Below, piece after piece: positions 57,401 to 63,609 of a stretch of 64,000 nt of DNA. Under the pieces are notes generated by a model, which did not search any database, had not been told where the DNA came from, and saw only the letters and a list, made by a program, of their open reading frames with translations. This stretch comes from Pardosa pseudoannulata (Eukaryota > Arthropoda > Arachnida > Araneae > Lycosidae). Made by a program: the position numbers and the translations under genes. Location of the stretch: the NCBI GenBank assembly GCA_032207245.1, contig CM063507.1:94056046-94120045 (forward strand), given 5' to 3'. How positions within the stretch are numbered: the stretch's first letter is position 1; every line of letters starts with the position of its first letter.

Positions 57401-59963
57401 CCTTTCCCACCACACACAGAAGTGAAAGAATGATTCTTCAGACTCTCCAGCAGCAGTTAAATACCACTTCCACTTGATCACGTGCCTTCCACATCATCCA
57501 GGCGAGTTCATTGCAAAATGTAGGGGTGGTCATAATGTTTTGGCTCTTGAGTCTATCTTACCTCAATGTTAATTTCCAACAAAACCACTATTAAATGAAT
57601 AAAAATTTAAAAGCTCCAACAAAACTGGATATAGTGTAACTTTGATTATAGTGAACTTTTTATTGGTTTTAACATTTTACTATAATGGAGCTTGACTGTA
57701 GAAGCCACAATAAAAACTGATATGAAAATATATAATTTATTTCCTAACGGAAAAAAATTTTCAAGCAAATTCAAGTTGACTGCAAAATAATACATATTAG
57801 AAGTGCAGGATTAGTTAACTTTTAAATATCATAGTTAACAAAGGATTTAAATCTTTGATGTACCTAAAGTTAATTTATTTAAACATTTAATACTTTTTAA
57901 ATCATTTATCTTATTCTAGCAGAATTAATTATTACAGGATAATATAGCAAACAAGGATAAGATTGGAAAAAATGGGGAAAAAAAAAAAAAAAAGCTGAAA
58001 ATGTATGTAATCACAGAAAAACAAAAAGTTGAAATTGTACATAGTCACATAAAAGCCAAAAATGAAAATTATACTCAGTTGGCTCAGACAGAAAAAAAGT
58101 CATAACTTTATGGGAGTAATTTATATAATAAATTACATAAAGCTGATGCTTAAAATAAATAAAATAACAGAACATAATGAAAATATTATAATGGAATAAT
58201 TAATAATTTAACTATTTTACATTTTTGGTGTATAAATTTAAATAGAACAAATGATAATGTCAATAATTTAATGTTAAATCACATAGATAAATAACAGGAA
58301 GTACAAGATTATTATTTATTTTCCTCTTTAAACTGTTTACTAGAGAGGCAAAAAATTCAGCAATACAGGAGACAGGTATTTATATATTTGATTAAAGATT
58401 GATTTTAATCAAAAACCATTAAGTATCACCTTTTCTCCCACCAGATGTTTTTCCAACAGTGGGTTACCCAGGATAGTCACAAAAAATGCATTCCAATCTT
58501 ATCTGGCTTTTCTCTATCAATAACTTATCTTCCCTGATTTATAAAATTTTTTAAAGAAAAATAACTGCCTTTAAACTACTTTCCTTAAAATTACCTTAAT
58601 ATAAATAAAATTTGAAAAATAAGGAGACAAAATGAAACTTTAAATGCTAAAATAAGTATTTATGCTTCTGACTTTTCTCAATCAATAACTAATCTTCCCT
58701 GATTTATAATTTTTTTTAAAGAAATATAACTGCACTTAAACTACCTTCCTTAAAATTACCTTAATATAAATAAAATTTAAAAAATAAGGAGACAAAATGA
58801 AACTTTAAATGCTAAAATAAGTATTTATGCTTCTGACTTTTCTCAATCAATAACTAATCTTCCCTGATTTATAATTTTTTTTAAAGAAATATAACTGCAC
58901 TTAAACTACCTTCCTTAAAATTACCTTAATATAAATAAAATTTAAAAAATAAGGAGACAAAATGAAACTTTAAATGCTAAAATAAGTATTTATGCATAGA
59001 ATTACAACAATTACATTAATTAATTAGCTTTTAACAATTTAAAAAGTTATTCATCTTATTTTTATTTTAATCTTTATTTTTTTATTTCACTATCTAGTAT
59101 AAATGTCAGAAATTATTCAACCTGCTTTTCTGACATCATCAGAGATTTGTGTGTCCCTCATGAGGACTAAAATGTGCTTCAGTGTGATTTCAAAATTTTC
59201 AGTTTGGCAATGTGAACAAATGCTTATATTGCTAAATCAATCACCAATCTCTCATGTGAAATTGTCTTTCCATAATTCTAACACTATTAAGATACACATT
59301 ATGGCAGGGGCAAGATATTCTTGTTGTGAAATGTTTGTGCACATTTGTTTGGTACCAATTTCTCTAGCTCCATTTCCTGAAGGTAAAGTGGGGAAAAAAA
59401 AAAAAAAAAAAAAAAAAATGTAAATTTGCTTTGAAAACAAACATCTCTGATATTTTTTTAAATACCCCCAGATTGTTAATTTCCCTGAATTTCCATATTT
59501 TCCCAGTCTGTGAACATCCTAGTTACCATTTTGAATAGGCTGGTAACATCACATTACAGGAGCAATCTACAATCGGGAGATGAGTGCCTACAGGTTTCAA
59601 AGAATGATAAGCTCACCATTATGCAAATTTCTTTTGATTTCAAAAAGTTTTTATAAAGATTTTTGAAAAGGCAGAATTCTAAAAGAATCAGAAATTCACA
59701 CATACACAAAAAAAAAAAAGAAAAATAAATAAACTAGACTTTTGCAATGAAAAATAGAAAAGCAAAAATGGTTGGTAAAAAACTAAAAGGTAGAACTGTG
59801 CCAAAAAGCAAAAAAAAATCCCATCCTTGGTAGTATAAAACAAAAATTACTAAAATGTAGCAATTAAAACTGCCTGAGAAAGTAACTCACCTATTTCTTC
59901 TGACGTTTCATAACTTTCAGCAAAATGATTTTCTAAACGAGAAACTTTTTTCTTTTTTGTTAC
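29863..59963 (-). CDS. DDX24: ATP-dependent RNA helicase DDX24/MAK5-type (13 exons, 5' end missing)
   Basis: This is a nucleolar DEAD-box RNA helicase; the DDX24/Mak5 family acts in large-subunit ribosome biogenesis. Thirteen exons (59963-59891, 56410-56262, 50827-50753, 50149-50045, 47296-47186, 44704-44586, 43034-42916, 40298-40183, 38481-38200, 36491-36374, 33597-33417, 31933-31770, 29927-29863) join in phase to about 558 residues. In order: [10 protein letters not shown]-motif region [16 protein letters not shown], motif I AAETGSGKT, Ia PTRELA, Ib [52 protein letters not shown]-type and [14 protein letters not shown] wording single out DDX24. The C-terminus is Lys-rich (KKPKKKRM), as expected for a nucleolar protein. 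The initiator exon was not found. Family members usually carry a longer Lys/Glu-rich N-terminus. Confidence 0.95.
30830..31070. other. GC-elevated island in the last DDX24 intron
   Basis: About 240 bases with clearly more G+C and CpG (GCATCCGG, AGCAGCGGCAGGGGCC) than the surrounding intron. It holds a 75-codon - strand open frame (31066-30839). The protein was not recognised. It could be a fragment of a transposase or of a foreign or cellular coding sequence. Confidence 0.3.
31473..31635. repeat. (AT)n tract followed by A36 homopolymer
   Basis: About 61 bases of alternating AT (31473-31533), then after 66 bases a run of 36 A (31600-31635). It lies in the last DDX24 intron. In the transcript the run is poly-U. 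Confidence 0.95.
31770..31933 (-). CDS. DDX24: DDX24 exon 12
   Basis: It encodes [20 protein letters not shown], then [20 protein letters not shown] and [15 protein letters not shown]. The basic LxxLLxxP...YPTxSGK region occurs near the end of DDX24 proteins. Donor GTATGT. Confidence 0.9.
32410..33164 (-). mobile_element. GTCATGGAAA-word MITE, copy 4
   Basis: On the + strand it reads CAGGGTATTTGCC through to GTGCGCGGAAACCATA. Flanking hexamers CATATG and CATATA match at five of six. It lies in a DDX24 intron, again in sense orientation to the host gene. Confidence 0.82.
33417..33597 (-). CDS. DDX24: DDX24 exon 11
   Basis: It encodes [20 protein letters not shown], then [20 protein letters not shown] and ends in an acidic IDIEEDEN stretch. 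This is the DDX24 C-terminal extension. The donor GTATCC is weak, but the phase fits the next exon. Confidence 0.88.
33729..34528 (+). mobile_element. hAT derivative family (GATTTAAATC word), copy A
   Basis: TIR TAGAGTTGACATGATTTAAA / CATGATTTTTTTTCCAACCC. The 8-bp flanks TTAGTAAA / ATAGTAAA match at seven of eight. Subterminal GATTTAAATC repeats. Inside, 34010-34160 encodes [20 protein letters not shown] then [20 protein letters not shown] and a stop: the C-terminal dimerisation segment of hAT transposases, the best-kept of the three copies. Confidence 0.85.
35037..35870. repeat. dispersed repeat of unknown class, longest copy
   Basis: Shares its first 200 bases (TAACATTACGTTACGGGAGC, then GAAAAGGCAGAATT) with 59525-59720. 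It shares its last 230 bases (GAATCAGTATGCATAGTCAT, then AGAAGATACTGATTTCGACC, ending AAAACTTTCATGCCTG) with 62680-62950. It is moderately CpG-rich. Termini and duplications were not resolved. Confidence 0.6.
36123..36165. repeat. perfect 17-bp hairpin
   Basis: Arms TTTTATGCCTTCTTTTG and CAAAAGAAGGCATAAAA are exact reverse complements around a 9-base loop, within a region repeating TGCATTTTATGC-like words. Confidence 0.9.
36374..36491 (-). CDS. DDX24: DDX24 exon 10 (motif VI)
   Basis: It encodes [20 protein letters not shown] and [28 protein letters not shown] is motif VI with its arginine fingers. The donor is GTAAAT and the exon ends with one base of an Asp codon. Confidence 0.96.
36619..37452 (-). 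mobile_element. piggyBac-like element, non-autonomous
   Basis: TTAA on both sides (36615-36618, 37453-37456). Inverted ends CCTCTTGCCTTATG / CCCTTTGCCTTCAA, 834 bp. On the - strand a short frame, [20 protein letters not shown] then [16 protein letters not shown], has the acidic, Ser-rich look of a piggyBac N-terminus. No catalytic part is present. Confidence 0.65.
38200..38481 (-). CDS. DDX24: DDX24 exon 9 (motifs IV-V)
   Basis: It encodes [20 protein letters not shown], then [20 protein letters not shown] and [20 protein letters not shown]. The HAQMHQKQR segment and [10 protein letters not shown] are hallmark helicase C-lobe motifs. It contains 94 complete codons. Confidence 0.97.
38779..39901 (+). 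mobile_element. second Tc1-type transposon, decayed
   Basis: TA flanks (38777-38778, 39902-39903). Inverted ends CACTGTCTATCAATAAGTAT / CACTGTCTACCAATAAGGAT. Length 1,123 bp, shorter than a full Tc1, so internally deleted. It lies in a DDX24 intron, antisense to the gene. Confidence 0.9.
38898..39838 (+). pseudogene. Tc1 transposase remnant with deletion and many stops
   Basis: N-terminus [20 protein letters not shown], then [20 protein letters not shown] (the linker motif), then a gap. Next come pieces such as [12 protein letters not shown], [18 protein letters not shown] and [16 protein letters not shown], then [14 protein letters not shown] near the end. Frames shift several times. The Asp and Glu catalytic neighbourhoods are visible but altered (NLFKNLW for NPIENLW). 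Confidence 0.85.
40183..40298 (-). CDS. DDX24: DDX24 exon 8 (inter-lobe linker)
   Basis: It encodes [20 protein letters not shown], then [19 protein letters not shown]. This is the start of the second RecA-like lobe, and its KVIDxTR wording is DDX24-like. Donor GTAATT. Confidence 0.93.
40332..41123 (-). mobile_element. GTCATGGAAA-word MITE, copy 5
   Basis: From CAGGGTTTCTGCC to GTGCACGGAAGCCATG. A perfect 6-bp target duplication TAAATG (40326-40331 and 41124-41129) flanks it. It lies in a DDX24 intron, sense to the gene. Confidence 0.85.
41672..42394 (-). mobile_element. GTCATGGAAA-word MITE, copy 6 (one end lost)
   Basis: Homology to copy 5 starts abruptly at ATGACTTTAAAAAG, so the CAGGGT terminus is missing. 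The other end GCGGAAACCATG is intact. It lies in the same intron and orientation as copy 5, 550 bases away. Confidence 0.8.
42916..43034 (-). CDS. DDX24: DDX24 exon 7 (motif III)
   Basis: It encodes [20 protein letters not shown] and on to [21 protein letters not shown] is motif III, which links ATP hydrolysis to unwinding. The phase fits exons 6 and 8. Confidence 0.94.
43085..43886. mobile_element. AAGGACTTTT-word MITE, copy 1
   Basis: CAGGGTTCCCACTTTTTTTC to GGACAGTGGGAACCTTG, with flanks rich in TTAAGGACTTTT / TTAAGGACC. The flanking pentamers AAAGG / AAAAG match only approximately. The interior, from 43469, reads ACTAGCTGATTATACACGGC, the usual 3' end of a Helitron in reverse, so a Helitron fragment may be included. 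Confidence 0.7.
44445..44491. repeat. perfect 21-bp hairpin
   Basis: Left arm ATTTATGCCTGATAGAAATTT (44445-44465) and right arm 44471-44491 are exact reverse complements with a 5-T loop. It lies in a DDX24 intron, 95 bases from exon 6. Confidence 0.95.
44586..44704 (-). CDS. DDX24: DDX24 exon 6 (motif II, DEAD box)
   Basis: It encodes [20 protein letters not shown], then [25 protein letters not shown] is the Walker B/DEAD motif. The donor is GTAAGT-like and the exon ends with two bases of a Ser codon. Confidence 0.96.
45107..46126 (+). mobile_element. piggyBac deletion derivative
   Basis: TTAA duplication (45103-45106, 46127-46130). Inverted ends CACTAGATTGCCC / CACGAGATTGCCC. Inside both ends sits a repeated palindrome CAGTCATTTTGACTG (45124, 45306, and with one change 46067). 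Length 1,020 bp, carrying only the two ends of the transposase gene. Confidence 0.9.
45587..45898 (+). pseudogene. piggyBac transposase, N-terminus joined to C-terminal Cys-rich domain
   Basis: [20 protein letters not shown] and SIESN-like acidic text form the usual disordered N-terminus. After about 40 codons the frame changes and [20 protein letters not shown] then EKCQKYI*GRCTHKK and FICIKC follow. This is the CxxC...CxxC...C..H pattern of the piggyBac C-terminal zinc-binding domain. The whole catalytic core is deleted and one stop interrupts the domain. Confidence 0.8.
47186..47296 (-). CDS. DDX24: DDX24 exon 5 (motif Ib)
   Basis: It encodes [20 protein letters not shown] and [21 protein letters not shown] is motif Ib. 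It joins exon 4 directly, so the long acidic insert that vertebrate DDX24 has between motifs Ia and Ib appears to be absent here. Confidence 0.95.
47472..47518 (+). mobile_element. SINE head fragment
   Basis: GATAGCTGAATGGTCAAACA followed by ATCTTATAACTTGAGG resembles the A-box half of the SINE family. It stops at the tail of an oppositely oriented copy. Confidence 0.45.
47519..47690 (-). mobile_element. tRNA-derived SINE
   Basis: Reverse complement: GTATCAGAGTTCATGGGTTT with a decayed B box, then CATGGATGTTTGTAGCC, GTAGGTCCTGATCTCATTAG and tail TTCCAAACCAAACC. It matches 27450..27630 end to end. Confidence 0.8.
48449..48482. repeat. (AT)17 microsatellite
   Basis: A pure AT dinucleotide tract that interrupts the pseudogene reading frames. 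Confidence 0.95.
48862..49707 (+). mobile_element. hAT derivative family, copy B
   Basis: CAGGGTTGGCATGATTTAAA to ATTTTTTTCCAACTTTG. The 8-bp flanks CTTCAGCC / CTTCAGTT match at six of eight. It carries the same hAT C-terminal fragment (49145-49327, ending [10 protein letters not shown]). It is inserted into the pseudogene at 47700..49830. Confidence 0.85.
50045..50149 (-). CDS. DDX24: DDX24 exon 4 (motif Ia)
   Basis: Acceptor TTTTAG, then [20 protein letters not shown], then [15 protein letters not shown] and donor GTATAG. PTRELA is motif Ia. The exon has 35 codons and both ends are in phase 0. Confidence 0.95.
50753..50827 (-). CDS. DDX24: DDX24 exon 3 (GSGKT)
   Basis: It lies between acceptor TTTTCAG and donor GTAAGG. 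It starts [17 protein letters not shown] and completes Walker A. It contains exactly 25 codons. Confidence 0.95.
51050..52744. mobile_element. AAGGACTTTT-word family, copy 2 (truncated, with nested element)
   Basis: 51050-51500 matches 43193-43680 closely (ATATTTTAATGATTATAAACC, then GGCTGATTATACCCAACATT). The right flank 52630-52744 repeats the AAGGAGTTTTTAAGGACC words. The left terminus is missing. It holds the GTCACTTTT-word MITE at 51899..52625. Confidence 0.7.
51899..52625 (-). mobile_element. GTCACTTTT-word MITE, copy 2
   Basis: CAGGCTTACAACTGC to GAATTGCAAGCCTG, the same family as 8426..9140 in reverse. The 6-bp duplication is TATTAA on both sides. It is inserted within a copy of the AAGGACTTTT-word family (51050..52744). 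Confidence 0.82.
53369..54207 (-). mobile_element. hAT derivative family, copy C
   Basis: CATGGTTGGAAAAAAATCA to AATCATGCCAACCCTG, with a perfect 8-bp duplication CCCACATA (53361-53368, 54208-54215). The - strand fragment 53932-53741 ends [25 protein letters not shown]. The three copies are 800-846 bp, so the internal deletion predates their spread. Confidence 0.9.
54536..55627 (+). mobile_element. Helitron, non-autonomous
   Basis: It starts TCTATATATATAAATGAATT after A and ends CTAG before T, as Helitrons do. A short hairpin CCGTAGCGAAGCACGG (about 55600) sits 11 bases before the CTAG end. Length 1,092 bp with no Rep/helicase coding. The GCGAAGCACGGGC...GCTAGT end is the standard form in arthropod Helitrons. 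Confidence 0.8.
55628..56261. other. DDX24 intron, no feature seen
   Basis: AT-rich intron between the Helitron and exon 2. It carries only a short ATAAATAA run near 56230. Confidence 0.5.
56262..56410 (-). CDS. DDX24: DDX24 exon 2 (Q motif, first half of Walker A)
   Basis: It encodes [20 protein letters not shown], then [19 protein letters not shown] and LDILGAAET. The donor GTAATT falls immediately after AAET, inside motif I. The helicase is therefore inactive unless the following 5.4-kb intron is removed. Confidence 0.95.
56700..56835 (-). mobile_element. tRNA-derived SINE, degraded
   Basis: On the - strand: CATGGATGTTTGTTGTC, CTGAATCAGCTTTAAGCAG, then GACCGTAGTGGTCCAAACC at the tail. 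The B box has decayed to AAGTTACAATCCTG. Confidence 0.7.
57119..57553. mobile_element. Tc1/mariner-type MITE (435 bp)
   Basis: TA flanks (57117-57118, 57554-57555). Inverted ends CACTCAAAAGCCAAAACATT / GACTCAAGAGCCAAAACATT, continuing ATGACCACC on both sides. No transposase remains, apart from possible short scraps. Confidence 0.85.
58469..59521. mobile_element. CAGGAT-end element with internal 165-bp tandem repeats
   Basis: Perfect 6-bp duplication GTTACC (58463-58468, 59522-59527). Ends CAGGATAGTCACA and (reverse complement) TAGGATGTTCACA. Subterminal words such as TTCCCTGAATTTCC and TTTCCC. The interior holds three 165-bp units and, near the right, a run of about 24 A (59395-59418). Its superfamily is unassigned. 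Confidence 0.7.
58507..59000. repeat. three tandem 165-bp units
   Basis: ATCAATAACT recurs at 58516, 58681 and 58846. Units 2 and 3 are almost identical; unit 1 is more diverged. Each contains TTCCCTGATTTATAA and AATAAGGAGACAAAATG. The array lies wholly inside 58469..59521. Confidence 0.93.
59525..59720. repeat. fragment of the dispersed repeat at 35037
   Basis: GGCTGGTAACATCACATTAC, then GGTTTCAAAGAATGATA and GAAAAGGCAGAATTCT correspond to the left part of 35037..35870. Confidence 0.55.
59891..59963 (-). CDS. DDX24: DDX24 exon 1 of those visible
   Basis: On the - strand the acceptor TTTATAG precedes GTAACA and the donor is GTGAGT. It encodes [20 protein letters not shown] and on to SEEI plus one base. 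This is the end of the charged N-terminal extension. There is no in-frame ATG, so at least one more exon must lie upstream. Confidence 0.85.
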
Positions 59964-60189
59964 CTATAAAGTTAGCATTTTTTAGATCAAACAGTAAAGC
60001 AATGAACAGACAACCTTTTAAAGATACAAAAGCGGAAAATACAAATTTTTTAGCTTATTGAAAGCTATAATAGAATAATAGTTGAAGTAGAAGCATTTTG
60101 CCCTATTAATCCTGAACAGTATTAAAACAAATGTTAGCATAATTTAACTGCATTTATAAAACGTAAAAGAAAAGGAAAATAAACATCGG

Positions 60190-60330
60190 CTAACTGCCGT
60201 ACACACATAACCATGCAACTACAACCACTAACTGATACGTAGCCTTTTCCTGAGTACTTATCGATAGGGAAAGAAACGATCTTCAGACGTATGTAATACG
60301 TCACGACTCGAAAGAAAATGCATGCATAAT
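60190..60330 (-). promoter_or_regulatory. possible DDX24 promoter with DRE motif
   Basis: A stretch locally richer in CpG than its AT-rich surroundings. It holds the palindrome TATCGATA at 60259-60266, the DREF/BEAF core known from insect housekeeping promoters, and a CRE-like TACGTCAC near 60298. It lies 230-370 bases upstream of the first visible DDX24 exon on the same strand. An ATG near 60217 followed by a weak GTACGG donor could splice in phase 0 to that exon (MVMC|VTKKKK), but this is speculative. Confidence 0.35.
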
Positions 60331-61007
60331 ATATATACTAATAGCATCAGTGGTTATGAGATGGGTAGTAAAATAATCTAAATTACTTATTATAAAAATA
60401 ATGTAACTAATTTTCTAACAAAATTAATATACAAAACTTATAGATTTCTGAAAAATAAAATATTTAATAAAAAAAAGATTTTGAAAAGGGGTAAACTGTA
60501 CAGATGCAGTGTACATTCCGCTACTGGCTGTTCTTTCTGGCAAACACCCAAAATTGCTGACTTCTGGATGGCTGCCAAAAAGAACAGAGCGTAATTTTCG
60601 CTGTTATATTGTAAACTTACAGAAACTTCATATTTTTATATAATTTTGAAAACACAAAAGGCATGACTTTTTGCTTTTTTCCCATTATTTTAAATGTTAA
60701 ATTACACAACACTGGTTAATATTTTTATACATCTCAAACACAATGAAACAATCTTTAGTAAAACTTTAGTGATTTTCTTGAGGGGGAAGATCCTGTAACT
60801 CCCCTCTTTAAAAAAAAAACATCACACAGCCATAAACACAAAAATCAGCAACTAGAAAAGGAATCATGAACTGACTTAAGAATCTTTTTTCTGTCACCTG
60901 AAAAATAATCCCATAGGGGTCATTTTATTGGATTTTTTTTTTTTTTTCATCTGGAAAGTAATCATTGTAGCAGCAATTTTTGTCTTTTTCAACATGTGCC
61001 CAGATAG
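60331..61007. other. upstream of DDX24, mostly featureless
   Basis: It contains an imperfect inverted repeat (CTGTTCTTTCTGGCA near 60528 against TGCCAAAAAGAACAG near 60573) and little else. No upstream DDX24 exon could be identified. Confidence 0.4.
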
Positions 61008-62002
61008 CAGGGTTGGCTTCATTTGCCCAACCCAAAAAAACCCAGGCGTGTTTTTTCAAAAAAACCCAAGTGGGTTTTTTCAAAATTGGGTTCTCAAAAC
61101 CTTTATTTAAAATTCCACATATTAAACTATTAATAAATATATTGAATTAAATCTATAATATATATTACATATCTCATCTTTGACAATGATCCTAGATTTT
61201 GTTTAATTTGAGGGGATCTAAACTGCTTGAAAAAACAAAAACTTAAAAACTTTTCAGGGAAAAATAGTTATCTGTATAACAAATACAATAAAATCTAAAT
61301 TAAACAAAGTTAATAAGAATGTATGATGAAAAAAATAAGAATATTGAATTATTACATGTGATAAAATTAATTGAAAAATGGACAAGAAAAACTGGGAAAA
61401 AATATGTATAACAACTGCAAATAAATAAACATGGGGATAATATATATAATTAATTCTGCAACTTATCATATATAACTTACAAATTAACTAAAAAAAATAT
61501 CTTCTGAATGCTTTAATAACACAATACTGCTAATAAATATAAAGCAATAATTTAATACATTTTATTGAAAAGAAAAAACTTCAAATGCAACTATTTCAAA
61601 GCCAACTTTTAGTATAAAATAATCGCCATTCAAAACTAGTTTTTTGATGTTAGAAAAATTTTATAATATGAAAAAAAATTATTTTAAGATTTCAAAATTT
61701 CCTTTAATTTAGACGAAAATTTCTTCTGCATAATTTAAAATTGATTTTTAAATTTTTAAAAGTTATTAACATTTTAAATTTATTTTAACCATACAATTAA
61801 TTATATATCCTGTCCTCTTACATAACAAAAAACCTGAATAGTTTTCAAATCCCCAAAAAAGCATCGAAAACCCATTAAAGTATAGCAAAAACCCTGATAA
61901 AACCCGAAAAATGCCCAAAAACCTTGAAAAAACCCCGAAAAAAGTCCAAAACCCCACTGGGTTGGGATTTTTCTGAAAAAACCCGGGTTTTTGCCAACCC
62001 TG
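61008..62002. mobile_element. hAT-type element with AAACCC subterminal words
   Basis: CAGGGTTGGCTTCATTTGCC to GGTTTTTGCCAACCCTG. The 8-bp flanks CCAGATAG / CCAGATAT match at seven of eight. Both subterminal regions are dense in AAAACCC, most of all 61860-61990. Length 995 bp. The open frames in it only reflect this repeat. Confidence 0.8.
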
Positions 62003-62679
62003 CCAGATATTCTCTACATACAGAGTTCCAACCAATGTGCTGACTGACTGAAATTTGACTAGAATTAGAATGAAAAATGGCAGCACTGACACCAAGCACC
62101 ACAAGTGCCAATGAGCATCATTACCATAAACCACTTAATTATTACTTGGTGAGTCTACAAAACTGACAAGTTTGATTTAAAATACCACAGAGTGTAAATG
62201 CATCTCTACCCTGCATTCATTTGCCTATATGTAGAGAGCATCACATTTTCATAGTACATATTTCTGATCACCAAGTTTAATTTATTCATTTACTTTTTGA
62301 TTCACAGAAACAGGCATGAAAATAGACAATGACAAAAAAAAACTGAACTTCCCCGGGTGATGATTACATTTTCTCTTACATAAATCTTTTTTACAATATG
62401 ATTCAGTACTACATACAGAAATGTTGCGCTTCTTCAAGCATTTTGGAGCAATTTTTGGAGCAGCAAAACAAAATTTGTAGTAGGAGAACGAATTTTCGTA
62501 GCAGCCAAAATGCACATTTGGAGCAGGATAGTGTTTTTGTAGCAGTTAAACTAACAATTTAAAGAATAAACCGTAGTTTTTGAGGAGTCTGCCTAATAAT
62601 TTAGAATGATTGGATGGTAGCATTTGGAGCAGCCAAATATTCAATAACTGCTGATATGGTTTGTTGGTTTGGTACATGC

Positions 62680-62950
62680 AATATATAGTACGTAATTGCT
62701 ATAGTACGTTGAGCCAATCGGAAAGGAAGTGAATCAGTATGCATAGTCATATCTCCACCAGCATACATCTCAGCGAAAACATGCGGTAGAAGATACTGAT
62801 TTCGACCAGGACTACAATCCCCCCCCCATTTTCCAATCACGATTTCTCGATAGATTTGCATCAATCTCAGAAACAGTCCTAAAGGCTGTGAAAAAAGCGG
62901 ATTTCCGCTTAAAAGCAGAAAACTTTCATGCCTGCAGAAAACATTACTGA
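62680..62950. repeat. fragment of the dispersed repeat at 35037
   Basis: GAATCAGTATGCATAGTCAT, ACATCTCAGCGAAAACATGC and CCTAAAGGCTGTGAAAAAAG match the right part of 35037..35870 closely. The - strand open frame across it (63008-62601) is not a recognisable protein. Confidence 0.6.
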
Positions 62951-63132
62951 TCTGTAAAAATATACATATTTTGATGACAATAAGGATTTTTTTACACATA
63001 TTTTCCATAACATGGTAGTACTAATGCTAAATCAAGTTTCGAGACTCCCTCTTTTAAAAAAATTAGGACAGAATTTTAAAACACATGATTTCAATCACCA
63101 TTTTACACACACACATTAGTATTTCTTTAAAG

Positions 63133-63609
63133 CAGGGTTGTTCAAACTACGACTTGCCGGAAGGTTTTATCTGGCTCGCGGGTAGAATTTTAAGTTGCTG
63201 GTCAGAGGCAAATTAATAGAAATATATATTTATACATTATATATTCATCTCCTTTTCTACTTTGCTTAAATATTATCTCACGCCCAGAAGATCAGCAGTA
63301 TGTTTGCTTCTTATATATTCTTATATGTGAACAAGTGTTTTCAACTTTGAACCTTATAAAGAATAATTTCAGAAGTAGACTGACAGATGAGCATTTAGCA
63401 TCGTTCCTTGAAATCAGTACATCTCACTTCGAACCTCAGTATAAGGAACTTTTAAAAATGAAATCGCAATTTCATTCATCTCATTAACGTATTTAAACCA
63501 TTAGGTACTTTTATATTGTTTTTAAAATTTTAGAAAAATTTATCTTGGACCGCCAAATTTATTTTCTTTCGAATTTAGGCCCATAGCCGAAAAAATTTGT
63601 CCATCCCTG
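63133..63609 (+). mobile_element. hAT element, internally deleted (perfect 8-bp duplication)
   Basis: CAGGGTTGTTCAAAC to AATTTGTCCATCCCTG, flanked by CTTTAAAG on both sides (63125-63132, 63610-63617). The right end matches the left at CAGGGxTG. Confidence 0.92.
63326..63487 (+). pseudogene. hAT transposase C-terminal fragment
   Basis: An uninterrupted 53-codon frame CEQVFSTLNLIKNNFRSRLT, DEHLASFLEISTSHFEPQYK, then ELLKMKSQFHSSH and TAA. This is the hAT dimerisation C-terminus. CExxFSxLNxIKxxxRSxLTDEHL wording is typical of SCAND3/GTF2IRD2-related hATs. Everything before it is missing. Confidence 0.85.

Noticed and set aside
58507..59000. CRISPR-like regular repeats
   Set aside because: The units are contiguous 165-bp tandem copies without unique spacers, inside a transposon in a eukaryotic genome.
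59103..59423. 106-codon open frame ending in a Lys run, perhaps a retroposed gene
   Set aside because: It lies within the 6-bp-duplication element 58469..59521, the Lys run is just poly(A), and the protein text is not recognisable.
61766..62134. 122-codon - strand open frame with Gly/Phe repeats
   Set aside because: The GFxxFxGFF pattern only reflects the AAACCC words of a hAT element.
62601..63008. 135-codon - strand open frame
   Set aside because: It runs across a dispersed repeat also present at 35.6 kb, where the frame is not kept.
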